DNA from: Agrobacterium vitis
GTDB taxonomy: Bacteria; Pseudomonadota; Alphaproteobacteria; Rhizobiales; Rhizobiaceae
DNA length: 64,000 nucleotides
Reading direction: 5' to 3'
Assembly: GCF_013337045.2 (NCBI RefSeq)
Contig: NZ_CP118261.1
Span: 581,426-645,425 of the forward strand
A program made the position numbers and the translations under genes. Positions 38,241 through 47,769 of this stretch are shown here, piece by piece. Below the pieces are notes generated by a model that was given only the letters and a program-made list of their open reading frames with translations, had not been told where the DNA came from and did not search any database. Positions within the stretch are counted from its first letter, which is position 1. Each line of letters opens with the position of its first letter.

Positions 38241-38697
38241 GATGCCCGATCTGGTGTCTGCACACCTAGTAATGTAGCTGTGTTGCTCCTGTTGCCCAGT
38301 TGCCAGGTTTAGCAGTGATGGTACCTATGCCAGGAGTATCATCTCCCGGCCTTCTGGAAATATGCGTTTGCGAGATCGTTGCAGTCATTATTCCATCGCT
38401 CTATCAGGCAGCCAACCTTAAAATTCCTCGGTCTTCATAAACTCTAGCTGTACCGAAAACCGTCTGCGATCACGCGACTGCATGTCGCCACAAATATGGC
38501 GCCATTCGCCCAAGGCGTCGGTCTGAACTTCCCGCCTGTCTGCTGGAGGTTTCCAACCCCGCAACGGTGCCACAGCGGCATACGATCCCAAAGTTTCCAT
38601 TGGTAGTCCGCGTGATGATCGCTCGGTGCAAAAGGCCATCGCCGAAGCTGTTTTTCATCTCGAGAACGCAAAATACAGAAATTGGAGCAAATGAGTT
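38241..38697. other. Intergenic region without a supported gene
   Basis: Several short frames of 60-86 codons cover this stretch on the minus strand (38418-38704) but overlap each other in different frames, lack ribosome sites and match nothing I know. They could be the frameshifted remains of one small gene. No strong hairpin was seen. Confidence 0.4.
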
Positions 38698-38723
38698 GGA
38701 ACACTCAACGCTAGATCGTTGTT
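38698..38723 (+). promoter_or_regulatory. Candidate EcfG-type (general stress) promoter
   Basis: GGAAC (38698-38702) and GTT (38721-38723) are 18 bases apart, the spacing of the alphaproteobacterial general stress sigma factor. It lies 30 bases upstream of the DUF4142 start. The base before GTT is T rather than the favoured C. Confidence 0.4.
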
Positions 38724-38752
38724 AGGTCAATACGACAATCATGGAGGTTCCA

Positions 38753-39280
38753 ATGAAACATCTGGCTATAGCGTCGCTTGCTCTCATCCTTGCGGGACCC
38801 GCCCTGGCACAATCTGCAGCCGAGACGTCCGGCGTCAATTCCCTGATCGGCGTTGCCCCGAAGACAGAAGATTTCGTGAAGGAGGCAGCCACCAGCGACA
38901 TGTTTGAGATCGCCTCAAGCAAGCTTGCAATCGAGCGCGGTGATGCCTCGACAAAGGCATTTGCGCAGAAGATGCTGTCCGATCACCAGAAAACCACTGA
39001 CGAACTGAAGGCATTGATCGCCAGCGGAAAGGTCAAAGCCCCACTTCCTCAGGCGATGACATCAAGCCAGCAGACCATGCTCGACAAGCTGAATGGCTTA
39101 CAAGGTGAAGACTTCAACAAGCAGTACCACGCCGATCAGGAATCCGTCCATGAAGATGCGGTCGATCTTTTCAAGCGTTACGGTGAGGAAGGCGATAATG
39201 CCGATCTCAAGACCTGGGCCGCGACAACACGACCGGCACTGGACCATCATCTCATGATGGTGAAGGATCTCAACACGTAA
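38753..39280 (+). CDS. DUF4142 exported protein
   Basis: 175 residues with a clean signal peptide (MKHLAIASLALILAGPALAQ). The mature part is a helical DUF4142 domain (DMFEIASSKLAIERGDASTK, then FAQKMLSDHQKTTDELK), ferritin-like in form, with paired His near the C-terminus (LDHHLMMVKDL). Members are periplasmic or outer-membrane linked and often stress induced; biochemical function is unknown. Start 38753 is chosen because GGAGG lies just before it; ATG 38741 includes that ribosome site. Confidence 0.88.
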   Translation: MKHLAIASLALILAGPALAQSAAETSGVNSLIGVAPKTEDFVKEAATSDMFEIASSKLAIERGDASTKAFAQKMLSDHQKTTDELKALIASGKVKAPLPQAMTSSQQTMLDKLNGLQGEDFNKQYHADQESVHEDAVDLFKRYGEEGDNADLKTWAATTRPALDHHLMMVKDLNT

Positions 39281-39391
39281 GCGGTTTGACATGAACGCTG
39301 GCACGGCTGGCCGATGAAGAGGCCAGAGCGCTGATGCTTATCAGATCTGGGACCAGTGAAAATCCCGGCCAGCCAAATCAGGAGTGGTAAG

Positions 39392-39619
39392 ATGCAGACT
39401 AAAGATCAGAAATCGAAAGTCGAGCAGGATGCGCGCGGCCAATCCGAAAGCAACCATGCGGGTGGCTCGAACGATGGAGTTAGCAGCGCAAAACCACGCG
39501 TCATTACCCATTCGGATGATGCCACCGTGAACAGCAAGCCCCCTGGTCGCAAGCAAGCCAAGGACTGGGATATCAATTACGATGATCGCGACATGAACGA
39601 CGGCGAGTTTCGAGGGTAA
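39392..39619 (+). CDS. Small hydrophilic protein, unknown
   Basis: 75 residues, strongly charged and probably disordered (KDQKSKVEQDARGQSESN, ending DWDINYDDRDMNDGEFRG). AGGAG precedes the ATG at 39392. Small proteins like this are often found beside stress genes in rhizobia. Not recognised beyond that. Confidence 0.6.
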   Translation: MQTKDQKSKVEQDARGQSESNHAGGSNDGVSSAKPRVITHSDDATVNSKPPGRKQAKDWDINYDDRDMNDGEFRG

Positions 39620-39858
39620 CGCACCCCCCTGGTCCGCAAGGCGCAAAATTCTGGAACGGCGGTAAAACGCGATGCTATGCGCTACCGCCTGTCTTTCTGC
39701 GTGGCCATGATTGATCTCGCCATTGGCCGTTCAACCGTCCGATCAATAACCGCTGGCCAGTCTACATTATCGGGTTTTTGCTCTCATTTTGGCTGTCACC
39801 ATTCGGATTTGCGCCGACTGGACCACCGCGATCCACTAATCATTCGAGGAGATATTTT

Positions 39859-41034
39859 ATGAAAGCACTGTGCTGGCATGGCAAGGGCGACATCCGCTGC
39901 GACAGCGTTCCAGATCCACAAATTGAAGACGGCCGTGACGTCATCATCAAGATGACCGCATGTGCAATTTGCGGCTCAGATCTGCATCTCATGGACGGCT
40001 ACATTCCCTTTATGGAAAAGGGTGATATTCTTGGCCACGAGTTCATGGGCGAGGTCGTTGAAGTCGGTCGCGACAACAAGAAACTGAAGGTCGGCGACAG
40101 GGTCGTCGTACCCTTCACTATCTGTTGTGGTGAATGCCAGCAGTGTCTTAAAGGCAACTGGTCTGTCTGCGAACGCACCAACCGCACTGCCGATAACGCA
40201 ACCAAGGCATTCGGTTATCCGACCGCCGGTCTGTTCGGCTACTCGCACCTGACTGGCGCCTATGCCGGCGGTCAGGCTGAGTATGTTCGCGTTCCCTACG
40301 CCGATGTTTCCCCAATCGTCATTCCCAATGGGATGACCGATGAACAGGCACTGTTTCTGGGCGACATTTTCCCAACCGGGTGGATGGCCGCAGCCAACTG
40401 TGAGATCGAACCGACGGATATCGTCGCCATCTGGGGCTGTGGCCCGGTTGGCCAGTTTTGTATCAAAAGTGCGTTTATGCAGGGGGCGGCACGCGTTATC
40501 GCGATCGATAACGTTCCTGAGCGTCTGGCGCTGGCGCAGCAAGCCGGAGCAGAGATCATCAATTTCGACGATGAGGACGCAACCATCCCGGATCGGATCA
40601 AGGAAATGACCGGTGGTCATGGCGCCGATAAATGCATTGATGCCGTTGGTGCGGAATCGCACGCGACGGCCTCGTTCGATGCAATTGTTGATAAAGTGAA
40701 GGCAGCCACATTGCTTGGCACGGATCGTCCACATGCCCTGCGAGCCGCGATCATGGCCTGCCGTCCGGGTGGAATCGTGTCAGTTCCTGGCGTTTATGGC
40801 GGTTTCCTCGACAAGATCCCTTTTGGGGCTGCGATGAACAAGGGCTTGACGATCCGCACTGGCCAGACCCATGTGAACCGGTATTCGCTCGATCTGCTTC
40901 GCCGCATCGAGGAAGGGGAAATCGACCCGAGTTTCATCATCACGCATCGGGCGAAGCTCGAGGACGGCCCAGCCCTCTACGAAACATTCCGAGACAAGAA
41001 GGATAACTGCATTAAAGTCGTACTGACGGCGTAA
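39859..41034 (+). CDS. Zinc-dependent alcohol dehydrogenase, formaldehyde-dehydrogenase-like
   Basis: 391 residues. Catalytic zinc site [13 protein letters not shown] and [12 protein letters not shown]; structural zinc site with four Cys in [20 protein letters not shown]-binding loop WGCGPVGQF. The overall pattern, with a long insert carrying [20 protein letters not shown], is that of glutathione-independent formaldehyde dehydrogenase relatives. The physiological substrate is not known. GAGGAG precedes the start at 39859; the open frame upstream to 39778 encodes a hydrophobic stretch that is probably not translated. Confidence 0.9.
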   Translation: MKALCWHGKGDIRCDSVPDPQIEDGRDVIIKMTACAICGSDLHLMDGYIPFMEKGDILGHEFMGEVVEVGRDNKKLKVGDRVVVPFTICCGECQQCLKGNWSVCERTNRTADNATKAFGYPTAGLFGYSHLTGAYAGGQAEYVRVPYADVSPIVIPNGMTDEQALFLGDIFPTGWMAAANCEIEPTDIVAIWGCGPVGQFCIKSAFMQGAARVIAIDNVPERLALAQQAGAEIINFDDEDATIPDRIKEMTGGHGADKCIDAVGAESHATASFDAIVDKVKAATLLGTDRPHALRAAIMACRPGGIVSVPGVYGGFLDKIPFGAAMNKGLTIRTGQTHVNRYSLDLLRRIEEGEIDPSFIITHRAKLEDGPALYETFRDKKDNCIKVVLTA

Positions 41035-41075
41035 GACGGTGGATGCTGGGGCGGACGCCCTCAAGGACGTGCCTC

Positions 41076-41110
41076 AAAGTTTCGATGCCAAAGCATGGCA
41101 TCGAAACTTT
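41076..41110. terminator. Bidirectional terminator, perfect 15-bp stem
   Basis: AAAGTTTCGATGCCA and its exact complement are separated by a 5-base loop (AAGCA). It lies between the convergent dehydrogenase and DUF72 genes and has A/T tracts on both sides, so it can end both transcripts. Confidence 0.9.
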
Positions 41111-41113
41111 CCT

Positions 41114-41833
41114 TTAAAAAGTGTTGGCTACGGCCCCGTCTCTCATCAAACCCTTCATCTTCAGGGCGTTCTCAATTGCAGCGCCGGACGCGGTATTATC
41201 GAAGACGCACCAGCTATCCGGGGCTAGCAGCTTTGAAAACGAGCTTATCTCGTCGTCCTTGTAGCTCGAATAGTAGATTTTCGGCTTACCGTGCAAACGG
41301 ACATAGCAGGGAGCTTCTTTAAAGTCTTCTAGCGGCCACACCGGCGCCGGGTCGGCAAGAACGCGACCTATCTCGTATGTCTTGAGCAGGTCTGTCACCT
41401 CCGTCGATGTCCAGCTTTTATGCCGTACCTCGATCACGATCCGTCCGGAATCGGCGTCCCGCATTGTCTTAAATGCAGCTTCGATCTTCTCGCCATTGAA
41501 CGATAGAGATGGCGGCAATTGGCAAAGCAACGGACCGCGTTTCTCTCCAAGAGGCGCTATATCCTCGAGAAATGTCCCGAACGGCTCCTCAATATCTTGC
41601 ATAGCCCGGGTATGGGTGATCTCTTTGGGGATCTTGACCGAAAATCGGAAACTGTCGGGCACGGACTCGGCCCACCGCACGAAGGTCGATGTCTTGTGCC
41701 GTCGATAGAAGGTCGAGTTGATTTCCACGCCGTTGAATATTGACGCATATCTCGTCAATCCGCTGCCTTCCTCGGCAAATCGGTCGGCAACTGTTTTCGG
41801 AATCGACCAGGCAGCGGTTGCTATGATCGGCAT
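41114..41833 (-). CDS. DUF72 (YecE-like) family protein
   Basis: 239 residues with a TIM-barrel-type pattern: GVEINSTFYRRHKTSTFVRW, then FRFSVKIPKEITH, IVIEVRHKSW and CYVRLHGKPKIYYSSY. DUF72 proteins are widespread; their reaction is not established. A good ribosome site (AGGAG) precedes the ATG at 41833. Confidence 0.9.
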   Translation of the reverse strand: MPIIATAAWSIPKTVADRFAEEGSGLTRYASIFNGVEINSTFYRRHKTSTFVRWAESVPDSFRFSVKIPKEITHTRAMQDIEEPFGTFLEDIAPLGEKRGPLLCQLPPSLSFNGEKIEAAFKTMRDADSGRIVIEVRHKSWTSTEVTDLLKTYEIGRVLADPAPVWPLEDFKEAPCYVRLHGKPKIYYSSYKDDEISSFSKLLAPDSWCVFDNTASGAAIENALKMKGLMRDGAVANTF

Positions 41834-41840
41834 ATCGATT

Positions 41841-42165
41841 ATCTCCTAATGAGCCGTTCACGCTTGCTTTCCCTAGGGGAACCGTCGACGCCATCACAGA
41901 GTTCCAGAACTGTTTGGCAGCCGACGGGAATGAGTATGCTGGACGTTTGAAGAACGAGTTCAAGCGTGGGTTATGACTGACACGCGAAAAATGATGCTTC
42001 CTCCAACACGCGGAACGACCAGGCGATTGGGAGAGCGGCGATGAGCCAACAAAGGCAGGCGTCTCAAGGCGCATCGATGAGTTGAAGTCATCGCTCGACG
42101 TGGAACTAGGCAAGCGTGTCTATACTGATATGGATGGGGTTGAGGCCATCGACCTTACTCCATAA
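41841..42165 (+). pseudogene. Possible remnant of an unknown gene
   Basis: In a single forward frame the translation reads like protein across two internal stops: FTLAFPRGTVDAITEFQNCL, NEYAGRLKNEFKRGL, stop, five codons, stop, and then GDEPTKAGVSRRIDELKSSL and YTDMDGVEAIDLTP to a stop at 42163-42165. There is no start codon. This fits a decayed gene but may be chance. Otherwise the 320 bases between DUF72 and ScpB contain nothing I can name. Confidence 0.25.
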
Positions 42166-42856
42166 GATCGTCATCGGTACCGTTGGGCTGCGCCGGCGTG
42201 ATCTCGCTTTGCACGGCATATCTACTCAGCAGTCCAGCATCTTCAAGCGCTTCGATGTCTGGCAGGTCACGCAATGTCTCCATATCGAAGGCGGACAGGA
42301 AGTGTTTGGTGGTTACATAGGTATAGGGCGCACCAGGGGTCGGACTGCGAGGCCCTGAGGCAATGAAGCCAGCGCCCCGGAGCGCTGCAATGGTATCGCG
42401 GCTGACCTCCTTGCCGAAGATCTTGCTCAGTTCCGACCGGGTAACCGGCTGGAAATACCCCACCGCCATCAACACCATCGCCTCAAACTCCGACAACTTC
42501 GCTGATGCGCCGCGCGTTGGAGCAGTTGAGGCGCGTATCGTCTCAGCGTACCGCACCCGAGTTCGGTGTTGCCAACCACCGGCGACCGACACAAGTTCGT
42601 AGGGTCGGGAACGAAGTTCCTCGATGAGATCGTCAATCAGCAGATCGATGCTGCACTCTTTTCCCACCACCCGCGCCAAAGTCTCCCGGCTGACCGGCTC
42701 GGCTGAGGCAAAGATCACCGCCTCGATTCTCAGCATCCATTCCCGCCAGCGCAGTTCCGGCGGCAGGTCCTTTAGCTCCCGATCAAACAGCCGTTCGGCT
42801 GCGGCGTTCGCCCTTTCCTTGCGGGATTGTTTGGCTGTAGGGGATCCGGCCATCAT
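42155..42856 (-). CDS. scpB: ScpB-like chromosome segregation protein
   Basis: 233 residues. Two winged-helix domains: LRIEAVIFASAEPVSRETLA in the first and MAVGYFQPVTRSELSKIFGK then GAGFIASGPRSPTPGAPYTY in the second, the usual ScpB core. ScpB is the winged-helix partner of SMC-ScpA condensin. It has a charged N-terminal extension of about 40 residues. There is no ScpA here; instead it overlaps a DUF1403 gene (TAATG), which points to an accessory paralogue of the housekeeping gene. Confidence 0.88.
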   Translation of the reverse strand: MMAGSPTAKQSRKERANAAAERLFDRELKDLPPELRWREWMLRIEAVIFASAEPVSRETLARVVGKECSIDLLIDDLIEELRSRPYELVSVAGGWQHRTRVRYAETIRASTAPTRGASAKLSEFEAMVLMAVGYFQPVTRSELSKIFGKEVSRDTIAALRGAGFIASGPRSPTPGAPYTYVTTKHFLSAFDMETLRDLPDIEALEDAGLLSRYAVQSEITPAQPNGTDDDLME

Positions 42857-43809
42857 TACAGTCCAAACACCCGGAAAGAGGAACGACCGGAGAGTTCGCG
42901 CACCGCTTCAAAGCTTTCCAGCCGCTCGAACAGCCGGTTGGCCGCCCAGCGGGAGAGACCGCTGCCAGGCGCCGAGGCCAGCACGGCATCTTCGTTCAGC
43001 AATCTGCGGATCACCGGATCGGCACCTTTGGTGCGAACCTTCGGTGCGACAGCCAGCAGCTGTGCCGCGCGTCGATCAACATCAACGGCGGAACGGAGTG
43101 CTGCGTCAACTCCATCGACCAGTGCCAGGCAGATCGCCTTTGGATAAGTTGGCTCGCCCGGACGAACGCGACCCCGACCACCGATTGTTCGGAAGGACGG
43201 ACCAAAACGTTCAGGCAGTAGCACTGGTACGGGTTTTGGCCACTTCAGTTTTTGGGAAAGAACGACGTCGGCCAACCCAAGGGCCAGCACTTCAGTGTCC
43301 GGGCGGAGTGCGCAAATCGCTACTATCAGGTCCACTGCCACGAAGGGCACCGCTCGCCCGGATTGAATCGCAGAATCCACCACGTCGGCAATAGAGGCAA
43401 GCCCGTTGTCCCGGTGAAGATCCAACAGCGCGGCAAGCTCTTGTATAAATGGTGTGGTGATCGTCCCGGTTTGGCGCGACAGCATTCGTGTAGCCAAAAA
43501 CAGCTTACCGGCGGGGCCCGGATCGTCACCGGGTGCCGTCAATAAAAGCGCGTCACGCAACGCGTGTTCGTCCTCGCTGCGGCCATACATTCTGGCGGCG
43601 ATGGCAGCCGACTTCAGGGCAAGGCGGTCGCGCCAGCAGCCGAGCCAAGGCGGATCGCCCCGTATCAGATCGTCAAGCGATTTCAGAGCGATACCGGCAG
43701 AGAACGCCGCGTCGGATTCGGGAATGTCGCGATCACGCAAGAAGGCCCAGCCTGGAATACGAGGTGACCAGCTCGAGGGCGGCTCTGAGGTGGGGGTGCG
43801 CGAATCCAT
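42856..43809 (-). CDS. DUF1403 family protein
   Basis: 317 residues, helical and rich in Ala and Leu. The DUF1403 pattern is recognisable: AAFSAGIALKSLDDLIR, then WRDRLALKSAAIAARM and DEHALRDALLL. The family is largely restricted to rhizobia and relatives, often next to ScpB. The stop overlaps the ScpB start, so both are probably made together. The position occupied by ScpA in the standard pair suggests a substitute for ScpA, but that is inference. Confidence 0.85.
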   Translation of the reverse strand: MDSRTPTSEPPSSWSPRIPGWAFLRDRDIPESDAAFSAGIALKSLDDLIRGDPPWLGCWRDRLALKSAAIAARMYGRSEDEHALRDALLLTAPGDDPGPAGKLFLATRMLSRQTGTITTPFIQELAALLDLHRDNGLASIADVVDSAIQSGRAVPFVAVDLIVAICALRPDTEVLALGLADVVLSQKLKWPKPVPVLLPERFGPSFRTIGGRGRVRPGEPTYPKAICLALVDGVDAALRSAVDVDRRAAQLLAVAPKVRTKGADPVIRRLLNEDAVLASAPGSGLSRWAANRLFERLESFEAVRELSGRSSFRVFGL

Positions 43810-44006
43810 GTGAAAGAGGATAGATCAGGGGCGCGGTTTAATCCAGAGAGATTGCCATAACCGCACATTCTTTCGTGCTGGTTCCAACTCGATAATCAAC
43901 ATTCGGAACTTCTTGCCCGGCTAAAGGGTTGTGGGGATGTAACAATCCTCACCTCAATATGCAGAACATCCAGGTAATGGAGTTCCCCTGTCTGAAAGAC
44001 ACGATC

Positions 44007-44519
44007 ATGAACAAGGTTCTTGCAAGCGCGATTACCGTGACGATGACATGGATGATGACTGCGGTCGGTGCTTACGCCGACGAGTCCGCTTTCTTGAAAA
44101 CACTGGCGGGAAGCTGGAGCGGCAAAGGAACGGTCAAGGTGCGCACGAATGCACCCACGATCAACGTCACCTGCAGATTCAAATCAAACACAACGGCTCA
44201 ATCGCTGGCATTGAATGGACGCTGTACGAGCCTCGTTGTGTTTTCTCGCGCCATCAGCGCCGATTTGAAGATCAACGGCGTGACCTATAGCGGCTCTTAC
44301 GTGGGTGCGGGTACGGGCGTCGCGGGCCTGAACGGCAAACGCGGTGGAGATGCCATAAACCTTGCAATCAATTGGGCGAAAGAGGTCAATGGTGATCGAC
44401 GCGCGCAGATGACAATCGAAAAAGTTGGAGCTTCCGGCATGCGCCTGACGACTGTGGATACCGATCCGGCTACAGGGAAGTCGATCGTTACCAGTCGGAT
44501 CGACCTGCGTCGGGGCTGA
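44007..44519 (+). CDS. Small exported protein, unknown
   Basis: 170 residues with a signal peptide (MNKVLASAITVTMTWMMTAVGAYA). The mature part is beta-rich with two Cys (INVTCRF and NGRCTSL, a likely disulfide) and begins FLKTLAGSWSGKG, a lipocalin-like opening. It ends AINLAINWAKEVNGDRRAQM and then TSRIDLRRG. I believe similar proteins are common in Rhizobiales, with no known role. The frame is open to 43929, but the signal peptide favours 44007. Confidence 0.75.
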   Translation: MNKVLASAITVTMTWMMTAVGAYADESAFLKTLAGSWSGKGTVKVRTNAPTINVTCRFKSNTTAQSLALNGRCTSLVVFSRAISADLKINGVTYSGSYVGAGTGVAGLNGKRGGDAINLAINWAKEVNGDRRAQMTIEKVGASGMRLTTVDTDPATGKSIVTSRIDLRRG

Positions 44520-44629
44520 CCACTTCATCACGGAAGCGGGGTCATTCTGAAACGAAAAAGCTCGCTAATTCGGCGCGAAAATCAACAACGGCCCTTGCAA
44601 CGCGCCAAGCGTTTCGTGGTAATACGGGT

Positions 44630-47602
44630 TTAAAAACTCCCTGCCAGATTGACCTGCGCTGCGCTTGACCGCAGACCTTTGCCAAACTCGCCGGAATAAC
44701 TGAACGTCAGGCGGGCCGACTTCGAAAGCCTGGTGGAAATCCCGAACTTCGCCAGCAGAGCATCCTTTGGCATTTCCACGCCTTCGACGACAAATGGTGT
44801 GCCGCCAGCAAATGCAAGATTGGAATACGGCGCCACGTCGCCTTCGATATGCCGCCAGCCCAGCATGCCGGAGACGGCAACAGGGAAATTGTCTTCCGGC
44901 CACCTCCAAGACCAGCGCAGGCCGATCGTGGAGATTGCAATCTCGTCACTGCTTTTTGCTGCCAACAGGCTCGCATCGCCGCCATTTTCGCGGAAAGCAT
45001 CAGTCTTGAGATTGACATAGGCTAAGTTGCCGAAGGGCTGGAGCTTGATCGTATCAAGTTCATGCGTCCAAGAGAGATCTGCGAAAACCTGGCTGGTGAC
45101 ACTGGCATAGTCAGCGGTGAGCTGGCTGGAAATCGTTCCAAAGGAGATATCGCGCAGGGTTGATGCGTCGTTATGGGAAAAGATGGCGCCGCCAATAACG
45201 TTCAAGGCGCCAATATCACCCGTAGCATAGAGACCTGCGTGATAGGACTCGGTCTTCCCCTGCTCGAACGAGTCATGACTGTAACCCACCAAGCCGCCGA
45301 GACGCCACGGGTCGGAGACCGACGCATCCACTCCCATGACGACGCCTGCGGTGCGGGTATCGATTCCGGCTGCATTTCCATTCCCTGACCAACTGTTGGA
45401 CGATAGAAAGCTGTTGCTCCAGACCGTCACATCCTCCTTGCGCTGATCAAGATCCAAGGCCATTTCGTCAAGCACCGCGTCGCGTGCAAAACGGCTCTCC
45501 CACAGCAGCGCGGTTTTGAGCGAGGCATGAACTTCACCGCTCAATTGCGAGAAGGCGCTGTTCGCAGTGGAGGAGTTCAGTGATAGGACCGCATCGTAAA
45601 TCGAGTTTCCTGTCCCCAAGGCTTCAACGGCAACACCGGTTGCCTGGCCGTTTGCGGTATCCGCGACATCTTCGAATGCTACACTATTGCGGTCGAGCTG
45701 CATGTCTATCGTGGTGACACCATAGGTCAACGTTGGCGTCAGGAAAGCGAAATCACTTGAAACGCTGTCGAAGGTGCCAGTGATGCGGCTTGCAGTCAGG
45801 ATGGTATAGGTGGTTGTCAGCCCGTAATTGCCACCTGCCGCTCTAATTTCAAGCGTTCCCCCTTGGATGGAGACCGTGCCTGTCGCATCCACCCGGTCAG
45901 AGGCACCGTTGGCATTGATGTCGATCTGGTAGATCGACCCTGTGCGAAAGGTCACATCACCATCGACGGTGAGCGTTCCTATGTCTCGCCCAGGGGAAAG
46001 TATACCGCCTGCGTTGACGAAAAGCTCGCCAATGGTCCCGTTGCCTGAAAGAAGTCCGCCCTCATCGATGACGACTGCTCCGGCGACGGTTCCATCGTTG
46101 ATCAGCGAACCGCTTGCAATCGTGGCCGTTCCATCAATCGTGCCGGTATTGGAAAAGATGCCGCCAGTGTTGACGAGCGCGGCGATTGTTCCGTCGTTCG
46201 AGGCGCTGCCAGAATTGGTAACCGTGCCTGCCACAGCGCCATTGTTGTTGATGAATTCGCCCGCCGCCTCATTATCGACATCAGCCAATGTGGCATTGTT
46301 GACAACACGACCTCCGCTGACCGTCGTTGTACCCGTAACGGTACCGCCAGAATTGTTCGTGAAAGTACCGTCATCGTTTTGAAGCGCCGCGACGGTCCCC
46401 GCATTGGTCACCGTGCCAGAGTTTTTTATAGTGCCAGCGGTTGCTCCAGAGTTGTTGACGAATAGTGCGGCGACAGCAACGTCCGCATCGGTGATGACGA
46501 AGTTGTTGGTGACGGTTCCGCCTGTGATTGTTGATTTGCCGGTAATCGTACCGCCTGCATTGTTGGTAAAATTTCCAGCCGTATTGGTCAGGCTCTCGAT
46601 GGTCCCGGCATTCGACGAATTGCCTGCATTGACGACGACACCGGCGGTGGCACCGCTGGCATTGGTGAATGTTGCACCTGCTGCAACATCGACGTTGTGA
46701 AGCGTGGCGTTGTTCGTCACGCTGCCACCGGTAATAGTGCTATCCCCCGTAACCACCCCGCCGACATCATTGGTGAATGTACCGGCATCGTTCTGTAGCG
46801 AGGCAATGGTTCCCGCATTGACGACGGTGCCTGAATTCCTGACTGCGCCGGCTGTTGCACCGGTGTTGTTGACGAATGCCGCCGCCGCCGCGACATCGGC
46901 TTCGGTAACGACGAAATTGTTGGTGACGGTTCCACCCGAAACCGTCGTCTTTCCCGAAATTGTCCCGCCGGCATTATTGGTAAAATTTCCGGCGGTATTG
47001 GTCAGGCTTCCGATCGTTCCGGCGTTGGATGCCGTCCCGGCATTGGTAACTTCGCCCGCGGTTGCGCCGCTATTATTGACGAAGGTCCCGCCTGTGGAGA
47101 TATTGACCTCGTCAACAGTGCCATTGTTGGACAGCGCGGTCCCTGTCTCTACCATGGCACCACTGAGCTCACCGTTTACGGTGACGTTGCCGTTGTTGAG
47201 CGTCAACTGGCCATTGAGGTTGCCATTGATGGAAAGGCTACCGCCATCAAGGCTGACGTTCGAGTTCATCACCCCGCCCGCATTGACGCTAACGCTGCCT
47301 GAGGTGATCGTGGTGCCGTTCGTGGCGGTCAATGCACCTGTGTCGGTGATGGTGACGTTTCCTCCATCAACGTCCAGACGATTGACTGTCACCTCGTTGG
47401 TGACTTGTGGAGAGCCTGTATCGACATGCGCATCATCGCTAGCCCCTGGCGCCGAGGGGATCCAGTTCGATGCATTGCTAAATTCGTTGTCAGCGTTTCC
47501 GGACCATGCCGATTGCGCGAAGCAATGCGTGGGCAACACAGTGGAGGCCAGTGCTGTGAACACACATAATCGGTGACGGAATGCTGGCAGCAATGGTTTC
47601 AT
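44630..47602 (-). CDS. Autotransporter (type V secretion) with repeated passenger
   Basis: 990 residues. A signal peptide (residues 1-30, cleavage after FAQ), a Gly/Asn/Thr-rich passenger predicted to form a beta-helix, and a C-terminal barrel of about 270 residues (VVMGVDASVSDPWRLGGLVG, FADLSWTHELDTIKLQPFGN) ending in Phe (VNLAGSF). Residues 174-449 are four 69-residue repeats, each beginning F-[VT]-N-x-[ST]-GATAG, with a shortened fifth. The protein should be anchored or released at the cell surface and may serve adhesion; no protease motif is seen. No operon partner. Confidence 0.92.
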   Translation of the reverse strand: MKPLLPAFRHRLCVFTALASTVLPTHCFAQSAWSGNADNEFSNASNWIPSAPGASDDAHVDTGSPQVTNEVTVNRLDVDGGNVTITDTGALTATNGTTITSGSVSVNAGGVMNSNVSLDGGSLSINGNLNGQLTLNNGNVTVNGELSGAMVETGTALSNNGTVDEVNISTGGTFVNNSGATAGEVTNAGTASNAGTIGSLTNTAGNFTNNAGGTISGKTTVSGGTVTNNFVVTEADVAAAAAFVNNTGATAGAVRNSGTVVNAGTIASLQNDAGTFTNDVGGVVTGDSTITGGSVTNNATLHNVDVAAGATFTNASGATAGVVVNAGNSSNAGTIESLTNTAGNFTNNAGGTITGKSTITGGTVTNNFVITDADVAVAALFVNNSGATAGTIKNSGTVTNAGTVAALQNDDGTFTNNSGGTVTGTTTVSGGRVVNNATLADVDNEAAGEFINNNGAVAGTVTNSGSASNDGTIAALVNTGGIFSNTGTIDGTATIASGSLINDGTVAGAVVIDEGGLLSGNGTIGELFVNAGGILSPGRDIGTLTVDGDVTFRTGSIYQIDINANGASDRVDATGTVSIQGGTLEIRAAGGNYGLTTTYTILTASRITGTFDSVSSDFAFLTPTLTYGVTTIDMQLDRNSVAFEDVADTANGQATGVAVEALGTGNSIYDAVLSLNSSTANSAFSQLSGEVHASLKTALLWESRFARDAVLDEMALDLDQRKEDVTVWSNSFLSSNSWSGNGNAAGIDTRTAGVVMGVDASVSDPWRLGGLVGYSHDSFEQGKTESYHAGLYATGDIGALNVIGGAIFSHNDASTLRDISFGTISSQLTADYASVTSQVFADLSWTHELDTIKLQPFGNLAYVNLKTDAFRENGGDASLLAAKSSDEIAISTIGLRWSWRWPEDNFPVAVSGMLGWRHIEGDVAPYSNLAFAGGTPFVVEGVEMPKDALLAKFGISTRLSKSARLTFSYSGEFGKGLRSSAAQVNLAGSF
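46256..47083 (-). repeat. Four 207-bp coding repeats in the autotransporter passenger
   Basis: Each unit encodes 69 residues. Units 1 and 3 resemble each other most (ending NFVVTEADV and NFVITDADV), as do units 2 and 4 (NATLHNVDV and NATLADVDN). The real duplication step was therefore probably a 414-bp pair. Confidence 0.85.
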
Positions 47603-47769
47603 CTCGATCGGCCAACGTTAGCGGACGCCCGTATACATCTACGGGACGGTTAACGATTGTTATCCGAGCTTGGTTAATGAAATCCTCCATTTTCCATCGG
47701 GAGATCATCTTCGATGATTTGGAGTGATCGGTCACGATGCACAACCGATCTGACGTAAGCAGCGTTAGG

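Noticed and set aside
39677..39862. 61-codon frame before the zinc dehydrogenase
   Set aside because: It runs into the ribosome site of the dehydrogenase and has no protein-like pattern.
46256..47083. Regular repeats considered as a CRISPR array
   Set aside because: The 207-bp units are coding, without short constant repeats and unique spacers.
46404..47576. Plus-strand frames of 98 and 290 codons
   Set aside because: Pro/Val/Thr-rich reverse reading of the autotransporter repeats. The repeat period explains the long open frame.
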